A program made the translations under genes and the position numbers. The notes under the pieces are model-generated. The model saw nothing but the letters and a program-made list of their open reading frames with translations, searched no databases and was not told the origin of the DNA. A DNA stretch of 64,000 nt from Paludibacteraceae bacterium. Lineage in GTDB: Bacteria > Bacteroidota > Bacteroidia > Bacteroidales > Paludibacteraceae. Shown here piece by piece: positions 8,725-18,055 of the stretch (position 1 is the stretch's first letter; every line of letters begins with the position of its first letter). The stretch covers positions 144,977-208,976 of the forward strand of contig JAKSLB010000003.1 in the NCBI GenBank assembly GCA_024401435.1, in the 5' to 3' direction.

Positions 8725-9696
8725 ATGGAAACGAAAGAATTACAAGCTCTTTTCGAGCAGGAACTAAAAAAATTGAATTGGAACATTTCTCCAAAAAATC
8801 TCTATGCTCCAATCGAATATGTGTTAGACTTAGGCGGTAAAAGGATTCGTCCTGTTACCACACTAATGGCTTGCGAACTATTCTCAGGTGATGCATTAAG
8901 AGCTATCAAACCTGCGTTGGCATTGGAAGTTTTCCATAATTTCACATTATTACACGATGATATCATGGACCATGCAGAGATGCGCAGAAATCAACCTACC
9001 GTACATGTAAAATGGAATGATAACACAGCCATTCTATCGGGTGATGCCATGTTAATCAAAGCTTATCAGTTACTTGAGCAAAGCAATCCAGAGATTCTTC
9101 CGAAACTGTTTAAGATATTCTCACAAACAGCTGCAGAGGTATGCGACGGGCAACAATACGATATGGACTTTGAAAGTCGCAATGACGTTACCATCAGCGA
9201 ATACATCGAGATGATTCGATTGAAAACCGCCGTATTATTGGCAGCAGCCATGAAGATAGGTGCTATCTGTGGTGGTGCCGATGACAAAGACGCACAATAT
9301 CTCTACGAGTTTGGTATTGGCATCGGTATTGCCTTCCAATTGAAAGATGATTTGTTGGATGTCTATGGTGATCCGAAAGATTTCGGAAAAGAAATTGGAG
9401 GAGATATTTGTTGTAACAAAAAGACCTTCCTTCTTATTAACGCCATCAATCAAGCAGAAGGTAATGACAAGAAAGAATTACTTCAATGGTTGAAGAAAAA
9501 AAGTTTTGACAGAAACGAAAAAGTGGCAGCCGTCACTAACATCTACAACAAACTTCACTTGCGAACATTCACTGAGAACAAGATGAAGGAATATTACGAT
9601 CAAGCATTAACTGCTCTTCGTAAGATTAATAAAAATGAAACTGAAAAAGCCGGTTTTTATCAATTGGCAGAAAAACTGATGTATAGAATCAGCTAA
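8725..9696 (+). CDS. Polyprenyl (all-trans) diphosphate synthase
   Basis: 323 residues. It condenses isopentenyl diphosphate with allylic diphosphates to give long-chain prenyl diphosphates for quinone side chains. The first aspartate-rich motif DDIMD is at 78-82, followed by MRRNQPT. The second, DDLLD, is at 208-212 after GIAFQLK. GGKRIRP at 37-43 is the IPP-binding segment. The fold and length are those of octaprenyl/heptaprenyl synthases (IspB-like). Chain length cannot be read safely from the sequence. It starts 8 bp after trmB and is probably in the same operon. Confidence 0.93.
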   Translation: METKELQALFEQELKKLNWNISPKNLYAPIEYVLDLGGKRIRPVTTLMACELFSGDALRAIKPALALEVFHNFTLLHDDIMDHAEMRRNQPTVHVKWNDNTAILSGDAMLIKAYQLLEQSNPEILPKLFKIFSQTAAEVCDGQQYDMDFESRNDVTISEYIEMIRLKTAVLLAAAMKIGAICGGADDKDAQYLYEFGIGIGIAFQLKDDLLDVYGDPKDFGKEIGGDICCNKKTFLLINAINQAEGNDKKELLQWLKKKSFDRNEKVAAVTNIYNKLHLRTFTENKMKEYYDQALTALRKINKNETEKAGFYQLAEKLMYRIS

Positions 9697-9710
9697 GAAA
9701 GGGAGTTAAA

Positions 9711-10415
9711 ATGCCATACAGAAGACTACCAAATACCAATCAAGCGAGATTAAGGTCTCTTCAACAGGCTGTCAGCATAGGTGACTATGTGGACATGTAC
9801 GACCTTGCCTTCTCCTACAAACACTGGGAGGATGCAAAGACATTGCTCGTACGCTACGAACGTGCACTCTTCGAAAGTAAGCAATGCAGCGAGAACCAAT
9901 TTAAGACAAGCAAAAAATTACAAGAGACCGCCAAGATGACGCGTCTCTATGTCTCTCACTTCATTCAAGTACTCAACATGTGCGTTCAACGAAACGAAAT
10001 CAAGGCTGAGTACAAAGAACTATACGGACTCGACCCTTCCAACTTTACTGTGCCCGACATCAACACCGATGATGGACTTATCGAATGGGGACGACGCATC
10101 ATCGATGGAGAGCAGAAACGACTTGCCAAAGGTGGTACTCCTATTTACAACCCAGCCATTGCCAAAGTAAGAGTACACTACGACATCTTTGTAGAAAGCT
10201 ATAACAATCAAAAGATTCTACAAAACAACACCACTCGTAGCATCGAAGGCGTAGCAGAACTCAACAAAGAGGTGGATCAACTTATTCTCAACATCTGGGA
10301 TGAAGTAGAAAAAAAATATGAGGCATTACCTCCACAAAAGAAACTCAAAAAATGCAAGGAATACGGTCTCATCTATTACTATCGTAAGGGAGAAACCATT
10401 CCTGACGAAGAATAA
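9711..10415 (+). CDS. Conserved Bacteroidales protein of unknown function
   Basis: 234 residues, soluble, mostly helical, no signal peptide and no recognised motif. It has a good ribosome-binding sequence for this phylum (gggag 9 bp before the ATG) and lies 14 bp after the prenyl synthase, so it is likely co-transcribed. It contains many Lys, Glu and Tyr residues, a central GLDPSNFTVPDINTDDG segment, and a C-terminal stretch KKCKEYGLIYYYRKGE. I recognise it only as the kind of hypothetical that recurs next to housekeeping genes in this order. No function is proposed. Confidence 0.8.
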   Translation: MPYRRLPNTNQARLRSLQQAVSIGDYVDMYDLAFSYKHWEDAKTLLVRYERALFESKQCSENQFKTSKKLQETAKMTRLYVSHFIQVLNMCVQRNEIKAEYKELYGLDPSNFTVPDINTDDGLIEWGRRIIDGEQKRLAKGGTPIYNPAIAKVRVHYDIFVESYNNQKILQNNTTRSIEGVAELNKEVDQLILNIWDEVEKKYEALPPQKKLKKCKEYGLIYYYRKGETIPDEE

Positions 10416-10483
10416 CCTGGATAGTTATCCTTTCTGATGACAAACAAAAGAGTATATGCTCTTTTACATAAAATTAATAGCTT

Positions 10484-13147
10484 ATGAAAATAACATTGTA
10501 CTTGCGATACAAATCTTCTTTCGGAGAGAACGTCTTCATTGAGGGTGACATCAAAGCACTTCAAAGCAAAGAGAAGAAAGGTGTTCCTATGGAATATACT
10601 GAAAGCGGTTGGAAAATTACTTTCTACACAGAAGAAAACACCTTCAAATATCGCTTTTACATTGAATGTAATGGAATCATCACACAATCTGAAAGCGAGA
10701 TGATTCACGTCATTGGTCCTTTTCAAAAGAAACATTACAACACCATTTTGGTCTATGATTGTTTCGATCCAACACCAGCTCCATCTCGCATACTACTCTC
10801 CTCTGCCTTTTCAAAAGCAATTCGTAATCACGGCACAACAGAGAAAAAGCATAGTGCTATACGCGTACCCATCATATTCAACACTTGGAGTACCAGTATC
10901 AATTACAACCATACGCTCTCCATTTTAGGAAGTTGTACGGCTTTAGGTAAATGGACAGAAGCCGATGCTATTGAAATGAGCACAACTACGTATCCTAAAT
11001 TTCAACGGATACTAGATGCTGGCAAACTTTTCTTTCCATTAGAATATAAATACGTCATCAAAGATTCAAAACAAGAGAGTGTCGTTTGTTGGGAAGAGGG
11101 AGAAAACCATCTTCTTCCACCTGATTTCTCTCCAGCTATTGATCTAATCATTGTCAATGACGCATGTCCGAAATTCAGTCTACCAGAATTCAAAGGTGCT
11201 GGTACAGCAGTTCCTATCTTTTCTCTTCGTACAAAAGAGAGTTTTGGGTGTGGTGAGTTTAACGACTTAAAAAAATTAGCTGATTGGGCATTTAAAACGG
11301 GACAACGAATCATTCAAACATTACCGATCAACGATACAACCGTCTACGGAACATGGCGCGACTCCTATCCTTACAGTGCCATCTCCGTCTACGCTCTTCA
11401 TCCTATGTATCTCAATATCGAGAAGATTGGAAAATTGAAAAACCTTACTCGCTATAAAAAAAAACAAAAGACTCTTAACGACAAAGAATTCGTAGACTAC
11501 GAGGCTGTCAATCAACACAAGTGGACTTTTATTCACGAGCAATTTGAAAAATATGGAGATGCCACCTTCGAAAGCAACGAATTCAAAACTTATTTTAAAG
11601 AGAATCAGTCATGGTTGAAACCTTATGCGGTATTCAGCTACCTACGTTATAAATTCAACACTTCTGACTTCAGTCAATGGAGTGAGGATGCGAAATTCAA
11701 CGCCAAACGCGTCAACGACTATTGTCAACCCAAACATGAAGCATATAAGGATATTGCTATTCACTTCTTCGTGCAGTATCATCTGCACAAACAGTTAACA
11801 GAAGCAGTAGAATATATTCATTCGAAAGGAATTGCCTTGAAAGGTGATGTGCCTATCGGAGTCAATCGTCATAGTGCAGATGTATGGGAACATCCCGAAC
11901 TTTTCGATTGCAACGGAAGTGCTGGAGCACCTCCTGACTATTTTTCTAAGACAGGTCAGATTTGGGGATTTCCCATCTATAATTGGGAACAAATGGCAAA
12001 AGACAACTACCTCTGGTGGGAGAACAGATTCAAGAAGATGGCTTGTTATTTCGATGCCTATCGAATAGATCACATCCTTGGATTTTTCCGTATCTTCCGT
12101 ACGCCAACCACAGCGAAGATGGGATTGTTAGGACAATTTGCACCTGCCATGCCTCTTTCTGTCAAAGAAATTGAATCGTACGGCATCAAGTTTAGCAAAG
12201 ATACCTGTTGTCAGCCCATCATCAATGATGCCATTCTAACCACAATCTTTGGAGATAAGAAGGAGTATATCAAGCAAACCTATCTAACAAAGAGCGGAGA
12301 AGACAAATATAAGTTGAAAAAGGAGGTTAGCACACACGAAGCAATTGACCAAACAATAGGCAATGATACCCAACAAACAGATATCAAGAAAGGTCTTTAC
12401 TACCTGTGTTGTCAAGTGCTCTTCATAGAAGATTATCAGAAAAAAGGCAAATATCATCCTAGAATCAGCATATTAGACAGTTACCTCTACCCTACATTAG
12501 AACCATCGTTACAAAAGGCGATGAAGGAGATATACGAAGATTTCTATTACAAACGTCACAATGATTTCTGGAAAGCAGAAGCACTCAAGAAGTTAACACC
12601 TCTCATCAACTCAACCAGTATGATGGTGTGTGGAGAAGACCTTGGAATGGTACCAGAATGTGTTCCGTCACTAATGAACGAATTAGAAATTCTCAGTCTG
12701 GAAATACAACGCATGCCAAAGATGATGGGAGTCGAATTTGATGATTTAAAAAAAATAGTTAAGGAATGTGTTTGTACTACTTCCACCCATGATATGAGTA
12801 CGATGAGACAATGGTGGGAGGAAGAAAGAGAGAGCATACAACGATATTTCAGTAATGAGCTCAATCAATATGGAACAGCACCTCAATTCTGTGAACCATG
12901 GATTTGTCAGCAGGTCATAGAGAATCATCTCAAATCACCTGCTATCTGGGTGATTTTACCTTTACAAGACTGGATGGCAACCGATGGAAATGTACGATGG
13001 AAAGAGACATTCAAAGAGAGGATTAACGATCCTGGTAATCCAGACAACTATTGGCGATATAGGATGCACCTTCTCATCGAAGATTTGATCGACAACAATG
13101 AGTTTAATGATCATTTACGCAATTTGATTCAATCCAACGGAAGATAA
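10484..13147 (+). CDS. malQ: 4-alpha-glucanotransferase (amylomaltase) with N-terminal starch-binding domains
   Basis: 887 residues. It transfers 4-alpha-glucan segments between maltodextrins in cytoplasmic glycogen/starch metabolism. Two CBM20-like domains occupy about 1-110 (ITLYLRYKSSFGENVFIEG) and 125-235 (a second domain with LGSCTALGKW), as in the long Bacteroidetes and plant DPE2-type enzymes. The GH77 catalytic part follows, with ADVWEHPELF, the nucleophile in RIDHILGFF (Asp about 529), the acid/base CGEDLG (about 715) and the transition-state Asp in TSTHDMST. No signal peptide. It begins 68 bp after the unknown gene and ends just before a double palindrome that may terminate transcription. 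Confidence 0.95.
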   Translation: MKITLYLRYKSSFGENVFIEGDIKALQSKEKKGVPMEYTESGWKITFYTEENTFKYRFYIECNGIITQSESEMIHVIGPFQKKHYNTILVYDCFDPTPAPSRILLSSAFSKAIRNHGTTEKKHSAIRVPIIFNTWSTSINYNHTLSILGSCTALGKWTEADAIEMSTTTYPKFQRILDAGKLFFPLEYKYVIKDSKQESVVCWEEGENHLLPPDFSPAIDLIIVNDACPKFSLPEFKGAGTAVPIFSLRTKESFGCGEFNDLKKLADWAFKTGQRIIQTLPINDTTVYGTWRDSYPYSAISVYALHPMYLNIEKIGKLKNLTRYKKKQKTLNDKEFVDYEAVNQHKWTFIHEQFEKYGDATFESNEFKTYFKENQSWLKPYAVFSYLRYKFNTSDFSQWSEDAKFNAKRVNDYCQPKHEAYKDIAIHFFVQYHLHKQLTEAVEYIHSKGIALKGDVPIGVNRHSADVWEHPELFDCNGSAGAPPDYFSKTGQIWGFPIYNWEQMAKDNYLWWENRFKKMACYFDAYRIDHILGFFRIFRTPTTAKMGLLGQFAPAMPLSVKEIESYGIKFSKDTCCQPIINDAILTTIFGDKKEYIKQTYLTKSGEDKYKLKKEVSTHEAIDQTIGNDTQQTDIKKGLYYLCCQVLFIEDYQKKGKYHPRISILDSYLYPTLEPSLQKAMKEIYEDFYYKRHNDFWKAEALKKLTPLINSTSMMVCGEDLGMVPECVPSLMNELEILSLEIQRMPKMMGVEFDDLKKIVKECVCTTSTHDMSTMRQWWEEERESIQRYFSNELNQYGTAPQFCEPWICQQVIENHLKSPAIWVILPLQDWMATDGNVRWKETFKERINDPGNPDNYWRYRMHLLIEDLIDNNEFNDHLRNLIQSNGR

Positions 13148-13160
13148 GGGCGTATACAAT

Positions 13161-13207
13161 AGGGCGTATGCAATACGCCCATACGTACGGGCGTATTGCA
13201 TACGCCC
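13161..13207. repeat. Double palindrome, possible bidirectional terminator
   Basis: Two near-copies of a gggcgtatgcaatacgccc palindrome lie head to head around a tacgtac centre (arms 13161-13179 and about 13188-13207). The arms are reverse complements apart from one extra T. A partial third copy precedes them at 13147. It sits between convergent malQ and the M23 gene, so it may end both transcripts. Such gggcgtat palindromes also occur as dispersed repeats in this phylum. Confidence 0.7.
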
Positions 13208-13214
13208 CCAACGA

Positions 13215-14135
13215 TTATCTCACTCTCAATCTTCTACCCACTCTCAAGATGGTAGTGCTCTTAATGTGGTTTAGTTTGCAAAGACGACTGACTGTGGTAT
13301 GATAACGACGGGCAATTCGACCCAAGTTATCACCCTGACGAATTTTGTAATATTGAGCAGGACTATGAAGGTAGTTGTAAAACTCCTTAAAAGATTCTTT
13401 TTTGCTGACAGTGTAAGTGTCAGCCTTCATATACATAGTATCCGGAGTGATTTCAAGTAAGTTACGAGTATTAATAGGATTACCCAAAAAGCGGAATTCA
13501 AAGTGGAGGTGAGGACCAGTAGAACGACCTGTATTACCACCTAGACCAATAACATCACCAGCCTTCACATCTTGGTTATTGTGTACCAATATTTTAGACA
13601 TATGTGCATAGAGAGTTTCCAATCCGTTTGGATGTTGAATAAGGACAAAGTAGCCATACCCTTTTTTACGAGCACCCACACGAGTGATACGCACTTTACC
13701 ATCGAATGCAGCGTGGATAGAGTCTCCAATAGCAAGACGCATATCGGTACCAGCATGGAAACGTCCCCAACGTTCACCACATTCAGAGGTTACAACATTG
13801 ATATTAGGAGGATAAAATCCACGACAATCAACTACGAAAGTATCTTTAATAGAATCAATAGGAAAATGATAAGGATTTACACGAGTACTATCCCAACCAC
13901 TACGATAAATAGCAACAACTAAAGAGTCGGACAAAGAGTCGACTGGTAAGCTTAAACTCGTAAAACTTTTGACACTCGCAGAATCCATACTAATAGTTCC
14001 AGAAACATCTTCATCTAATGTTTCATCTCCCTCAGAGAGAGAATCTGTTTCCATCACTTCAATATCTTGTGCAATCACATACAAAGGGAGAAGTGCCATC
14101 GCACAACCCATCAAAATCACTCTCAATCGTTTCAT
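13215..14135 (-). CDS. M23 murein peptidase with C-terminal LysM
   Basis: 306 residues, with signal peptide (residues 1-22, ending VIAQ). A Ser/Asp-rich linker (about 25-75) leads to the M23 (LytM) domain with all metal ligands: H127 and D131 in HAGTD, and H209-L-H211 in GPHLHFEF. The last 45 residues are a LysM peptidoglycan-binding module (YKIRQGDNLGRIARRY). It therefore acts as a zinc endopeptidase on periplasmic peptidoglycan cross-links. A TATATTTG box on the minus strand at 14197-14204 is a likely -7 element. It is separated by 160 bp from the upstream operon, so it probably has its own transcript. Confidence 0.93.
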   Translation of the reverse strand: MKRLRVILMGCAMALLPLYVIAQDIEVMETDSLSEGDETLDEDVSGTISMDSASVKSFTSLSLPVDSLSDSLVVAIYRSGWDSTRVNPYHFPIDSIKDTFVVDCRGFYPPNINVVTSECGERWGRFHAGTDMRLAIGDSIHAAFDGKVRITRVGARKKGYGYFVLIQHPNGLETLYAHMSKILVHNNQDVKAGDVIGLGGNTGRSTGPHLHFEFRFLGNPINTRNLLEITPDTMYMKADTYTVSKKESFKEFYNYLHSPAQYYKIRQGDNLGRIARRYHTTVSRLCKLNHIKSTTILRVGRRLRVR

Positions 14136-14295
14136 TCACAACAAGTTAAAAAGGATAATGAATAATACCAGAATCCCAAATTAGCATAATAGGATGCAAA
14201 TATATGCAAAAAATATGCAAAATACAAGTAGAAAGATTTTCAAATTCCATTTTGTCAAATCCTGACACGTTCAAAATTTCATCCTCAGAAATTTC

Positions 14296-14769
14296 TTATC
14301 CTTTCAATCTTCTCCACCCTCGGACAACCATCTCTCTAACCATAAAAATAGCTCTTCTCAACAAAAACGGCCAGCACCACAACCGAACATACCATCGATA
14401 CCAATTGTCAGTGGTCTTTATCGTTTTCCCTTTTCGAATAACACCAGATAGAACCCCTATAATATGCTGATCTCCAATACCTGTTTCACAACGCCATCGA
14501 TTATCGCCACAAATCACATAGTCATTTGTTCGGACACGCATTACACGATGCAAGACATACTTTCCGTTATCCCTTCTATACAAAGGAACATCATATTTTT
14601 TCAATCGTCCTTCGGGTTTGGGAACAATAATCACCTTATCCCTACCCTGACGAATGAGAGGGAGCATACTATCCCCCTCATTCTCATAGATTAAAATACC
14701 ACAAACTTGAAGTGTTTCCTCAAAACTACTAACTACTTTTTCATCCATTTTCGTTTCGGATAGTTTCAT
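14296..14769 (-). CDS. S24/S26-family peptidase, signal-peptidase-like
   Basis: 157 residues. The catalytic serine is in EGDSMLPLI (S34). The second catalytic position is LHRV (H74) rather than the lysine of bacterial signal peptidase I, followed by ICGDN. This Ser-His-Asp arrangement resembles the archaeal/ER S26B group. There is no clear N-terminal membrane anchor; a hydrophobic, Trp-rich stretch (WYVRLWCWPFLL) near residues 125-140 may bind the membrane. It is the last gene of the operon with PqqD, HprK-like kinase, nucleotidyltransferase and ABC exporter, 15 bp after manC. It is a candidate for processing a small exported substrate, which is inference from context. Confidence 0.85.
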   Translation of the reverse strand: MKLSETKMDEKVVSSFEETLQVCGILIYENEGDSMLPLIRQGRDKVIIVPKPEGRLKKYDVPLYRRDNGKYVLHRVMRVRTNDYVICGDNRWRCETGIGDQHIIGVLSGVIRKGKTIKTTDNWYRWYVRLWCWPFLLRRAIFMVREMVVRGWRRLKG

Positions 14770-14784
14770 CCCTTATGAAACACA

Positions 14785-15834
14785 CTATTTAGCACTTGAA
14801 AATTCTTTTATTCTCTGTTCTTCGCTTCTCTTACAAACTAAGAACTGACCATTCTTTTCACTGATGATATAACCATCCAAGCCTTGCAAGACCACACGAG
14901 TCGCATCGGCAGCATGAACCACACAATTCGCACACTCATACATCTGCACGTTACCCACTGCAGCATTTTCTTGAGAATCATGAGAGAGAAGACCGTGTAG
15001 AGAAGCCCAGTTACCAAGATCGCTCCATCCAAACTCAGCAGGTAAAGTGTAAATCTCTTTAGACTTTTCCATTACGGCATAATCTATGCTGATTTTCTCA
15101 CACGTTGGAAATAGTTGATCGACCGTTGCTTTCTCCTGATTCGTAAAGAACGACTGACTCATCTCATCCATGATAGCACTCAACGCAGGAGCATGCATAC
15201 GCAACTCCGCCATGATGGTTTGTAAATTCCACACAAAAATACCTGCATTCCACAAATAATTACCATCTTCCAAATATGCTTTTGCTGTTTGAATATCAGG
15301 TTTTTCTTTAAACTCAGCTACCTTCACAATATCTTCCATTGCCTGCTGATTTGTAGCATGAATATAACCATATCCAGTTTCTGGACGAGAAGGCTTAATA
15401 CCAATCGTTACAATGGCATGTCTGTCGGATGTGAAACGTAGAGCCTCTTCAATCACACGTTGAAACTCTATCGTATTGATTACCAAAGCATCGCTCGGTG
15501 TCACAACGATATTAGCATCTGGATATTTCTTTTGAATTTTCCAACATGCATAAGCAATACATGGAGCCGTATTACGTGCTGCAGGTTCAGCCAAGATATT
15601 ATCAACTGGAATCTCTGGCAACTGTTCTCTAACAATATCCACATATGCAGCATTGGTCACGATCCAAACATGGTCAGCAGGGCATACGGGAGCGAAACGA
15701 TCGTAAGTCATTTGAATCAAACTACGCCCCATGCCCATCACATCAATAAATTGCTTTGGATAATCTGGAGTACTCAATGGCCAAAAGCGGCTACCCACGC
15801 CACCTGCCATTATAATTACATGATTGTTATTCAT
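14785..15834 (-). CDS. manC: Mannose-1-phosphate guanylyltransferase
   Basis: 349 residues. It makes GDP-mannose from mannose-1-phosphate and GTP. The nucleotide-binding start is IMAGGVGSRFWPLS, with PKQF following, then EPAARNTAPCIAYA and the VTPSDALV metal-binding segment. GYIHA and the FKEKP motif also match. There is no C-terminal isomerase domain, so this is the short single-function form. It sits 45 bp after the nucleotidyltransferase gene and 15 bp before the S26 peptidase gene, inside an otherwise peptide-processing-like operon. Confidence 0.95.
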   Translation of the reverse strand: MNNNHVIIMAGGVGSRFWPLSTPDYPKQFIDVMGMGRSLIQMTYDRFAPVCPADHVWIVTNAAYVDIVREQLPEIPVDNILAEPAARNTAPCIAYACWKIQKKYPDANIVVTPSDALVINTIEFQRVIEEALRFTSDRHAIVTIGIKPSRPETGYGYIHATNQQAMEDIVKVAEFKEKPDIQTAKAYLEDGNYLWNAGIFVWNLQTIMAELRMHAPALSAIMDEMSQSFFTNQEKATVDQLFPTCEKISIDYAVMEKSKEIYTLPAEFGWSDLGNWASLHGLLSHDSQENAAVGNVQMYECANCVVHAADATRVVLQGLDGYIISEKNGQFLVCKRSEEQRIKEFSSAK

Positions 15835-15879
15835 ATCTTTTTTATTTATAGGGCAAATTTAAAAATAGTTTTCTTTAAA

Positions 15880-17004
15880 TTAAACTCCCTTACTTAATCT
15901 TTTAAAGCCCATCATCAAATTTGCCAAAAGCAACTTAAATGATAATGGAACCGAGATTTTTAGCAAACAAGCATATCTATTTATATGGATACACAAAGAG
16001 CGAAATTTCTTCCGCCAATATTTTTTTTCTTTCCCGTAATCTCGACCTGATGCAAAATTACCATCCTCCATAATCACAGAAACGAAGTTGTCTAATTTTT
16101 GATCATTCATTTTTTCATAAAAAGGGAATTCGGATGCTGGCAACCCTAATCGTTGAACCATTAAAGCGCCACAAAGTAGCCATTCATCCCACAATTTCAC
16201 ATCTTTCAAATCTTTTTGTAATTTTTCTCTATCCAATGAATCGGAAATGTTATGAAGGCACATAGCCAAATCAGCAAACTGACGGAATCCTACGCCTCCT
16301 GTTTTAAAATGGTTCCACAGATGACTAAGCAAATAAACGGGTAAGATTTGTATCGGGAAAACAGGAATCTCAGTCTCAGCAATTTTCACAAAGGAGAGAT
16401 TACGAACAGCTTCCTGCATCAACTTTTGATACGCTTTATCATCTTGCGGATAGAACTGAAGTTCTGAATAACGATGTATCTCATATTCTGTTTCCTTCCA
16501 CTTCATCTCTTGATGTTTATCCGTAGCCTTTTCAAATACAGCCTGAGGATATTGATGTTTCAAAAAATCACAAACCGCATCATAATCCTCCGAACCCACA
16601 TATACATCCACATCTCCACACTTACGAAAAAAAGGGTTTTTGTAATAGGGTGCCAAACTCTGTCCTTTCATCAAAACAGGATGAAATCCATGTTGTTGCA
16701 ACAAAGTGAAAAAAGAGACTATATCAGCATTTAAACGGCTATGTTCCCTCATATTCAAAGCCATCAATTGCATGAATCGATTTTGAACAGCACCATCTGG
16801 CTGATATTCTTTAGGCAAGGACAATATAGAATTGGTCAGTAAACTCTGCAACGCATGCATCTCTACTGCATAAAAGATTGCATTCCACGACCATGTTTTT
16901 CCCCACTGTTCAGGTACTAGGGGCTCATTCCACAACGCATGACGAAGAAGGGCAAAAAAGATATCTGTTTCACTTGTAGACAATGGCATTGCTGTTTGTT
17001 TCAT
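15880..17004 (-). CDS. Nucleotidyltransferase family protein (NTP_transf_5 type)
   Basis: 374 residues. The core KGQSLAPYY (113-121) followed by GDVDVYV (130-136, metal-binding Asp131 and Asp133) is the signature of the uncharacterised NTP_transf_5 nucleotidyltransferases. These are repeatedly found beside HprK-like kinases, PqqD-like proteins and peptide transporters, including in some lasso-peptide clusters. The C-terminal half is helical with a basic, hydrophobic tail. It lies 22 bp downstream of the HprK-like gene in the same operon. The family is clear. The substrate is unknown, and a peptide or protein acceptor is inferred from context only. Confidence 0.88.
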   Translation of the reverse strand: MKQTAMPLSTSETDIFFALLRHALWNEPLVPEQWGKTWSWNAIFYAVEMHALQSLLTNSILSLPKEYQPDGAVQNRFMQLMALNMREHSRLNADIVSFFTLLQQHGFHPVLMKGQSLAPYYKNPFFRKCGDVDVYVGSEDYDAVCDFLKHQYPQAVFEKATDKHQEMKWKETEYEIHRYSELQFYPQDDKAYQKLMQEAVRNLSFVKIAETEIPVFPIQILPVYLLSHLWNHFKTGGVGFRQFADLAMCLHNISDSLDREKLQKDLKDVKLWDEWLLCGALMVQRLGLPASEFPFYEKMNDQKLDNFVSVIMEDGNFASGRDYGKEKKYWRKKFRSLCIHINRYACLLKISVPLSFKLLLANLMMGFKRLSKGV

Positions 17005-17026
17005 AACACAACATTTATTGATTCAA

Positions 17027-17776
17027 CTATTTATCGGCAGGAATTTGTCCCGACATAACACCATACGACAATTCTGCTGCAGAGAGATCCATATTACATT
17101 GCAAATGATACAATGCCACAGAAGAAGAGAGTCGATTAACCAATGACAAGACTTGCAATAGTTTCGTGCGATCCTCCGGAAGATATGTTTGTTTCAACAA
17201 AAAAGTAGTAGCCTCAACGGGTGTAATCTTTCGAATTTGATTTTCCAAACCACGTTCCAACAGACAGATAGAACGCAAAGGGACCTCCACATTAGAACTT
17301 AAATGATGCTTCCCATTCCATGGCGTACCACACACGACAGCTTTATTTTCAATAAAACGAATCAATGGTTTATCATCATTCACCATCACAGCTTGCTTCC
17401 CTAATAATTTTCGCCACAAAGAGGTATGAGTAGACTTTCCAACACCACTCTTAGCCGTAAAAAGATAACCGACATTATTCACCGCCACGACAGAACCATG
17501 AAACAACAATGTATCATACTGAATCATACAGACCGCCAATTGACGATAAACCGCCAATGTTTCTAAATAATCATCAGAATACTCAGTTATCATCTGCAGT
17601 TCCCGTTCTTGTTGCATACGAGAATATTCTCGTTCCTTCTCTATATCAGCATTAGTCACGACAATAGAATATTCAGCAGGCAGTGTGGTTCGATAATCCA
17701 CACACATCGTATGAATCTTCTCATAGATCGACTCTATTTCAACTACATGTCCTGCTATTTTATAACATCCCTTCAT
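17027..17776 (-). CDS. HPr kinase-like protein
   Basis: 249 residues. Similar to the C-terminal kinase domain of HPr kinase/phosphorylase: FHGSVVAV, P-loop AKSGVGKST (108-116), NDDKPL (133-138) and the CGTPWNGK segment. It lacks the N-terminal regulatory domain of true HprK. Stand-alone forms of this type are known to phosphorylate the precursor peptide in certain lasso-peptide clusters. It is 6 bp after the pqqD-like gene and is clearly co-transcribed with the ABC exporter and nucleotidyltransferase. A role in modifying an exported peptide or glycan carrier is inference. Confidence 0.85.
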   Translation of the reverse strand: MKGCYKIAGHVVEIESIYEKIHTMCVDYRTTLPAEYSIVVTNADIEKEREYSRMQQERELQMITEYSDDYLETLAVYRQLAVCMIQYDTLLFHGSVVAVNNVGYLFTAKSGVGKSTHTSLWRKLLGKQAVMVNDDKPLIRFIENKAVVCGTPWNGKHHLSSNVEVPLRSICLLERGLENQIRKITPVEATTFLLKQTYLPEDRTKLLQVLSLVNRLSSSVALYHLQCNMDLSAAELSYGVMSGQIPADK

Positions 17777-17782
17777 ATCAAC

Positions 17783-18049
17783 TTACTCAACCAAAAGACC
17801 CGATTTTTGTAACTGAGACAAAAAATCTTCTGTCGCTTTTTGTGCTTGTTGTTCGGTGACATCAAAATTCTCCAACATGGATTGCACAATCTCTTGCTGA
17901 TTCTTTCCTTGTTGAATAAATTCAAAAATATGTTTTGCCGTATTATTCAAACGGATCATACCTTTAAAATTTTCCGAACCAGCACCAATGGCAACAGCTA
18001 TAAAAGAGCCAGCCACCTCTTGAATTACAAAATCATATTTTAACTTCAT
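17783..18049 (-). CDS. PqqD-like peptide chaperone
   Basis: 88 residues. It has the PqqD/RiPP-recognition-element fold pattern: MKLKYDFVIQEVAG, a short strand FIAVAIG, then GMIRLNNTAKHIFEFI and a C-terminal winged-helix region with VTEQQAQKATEDFLSQL. PqqD-like proteins bind the leader of ribosomal peptides and hand it to modifying enzymes. It is 6 bp from both neighbours (ABC exporter upstream, HprK-like kinase downstream). No radical-SAM or cyclase enzyme is next to it, so the modifying partner may be the kinase or nucleotidyltransferase. Confidence 0.88.
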   Translation of the reverse strand: MKLKYDFVIQEVAGSFIAVAIGAGSENFKGMIRLNNTAKHIFEFIQQGKNQQEIVQSMLENFDVTEQQAQKATEDFLSQLQKSGLLVE

Positions 18050-18055
18050 AATAAA

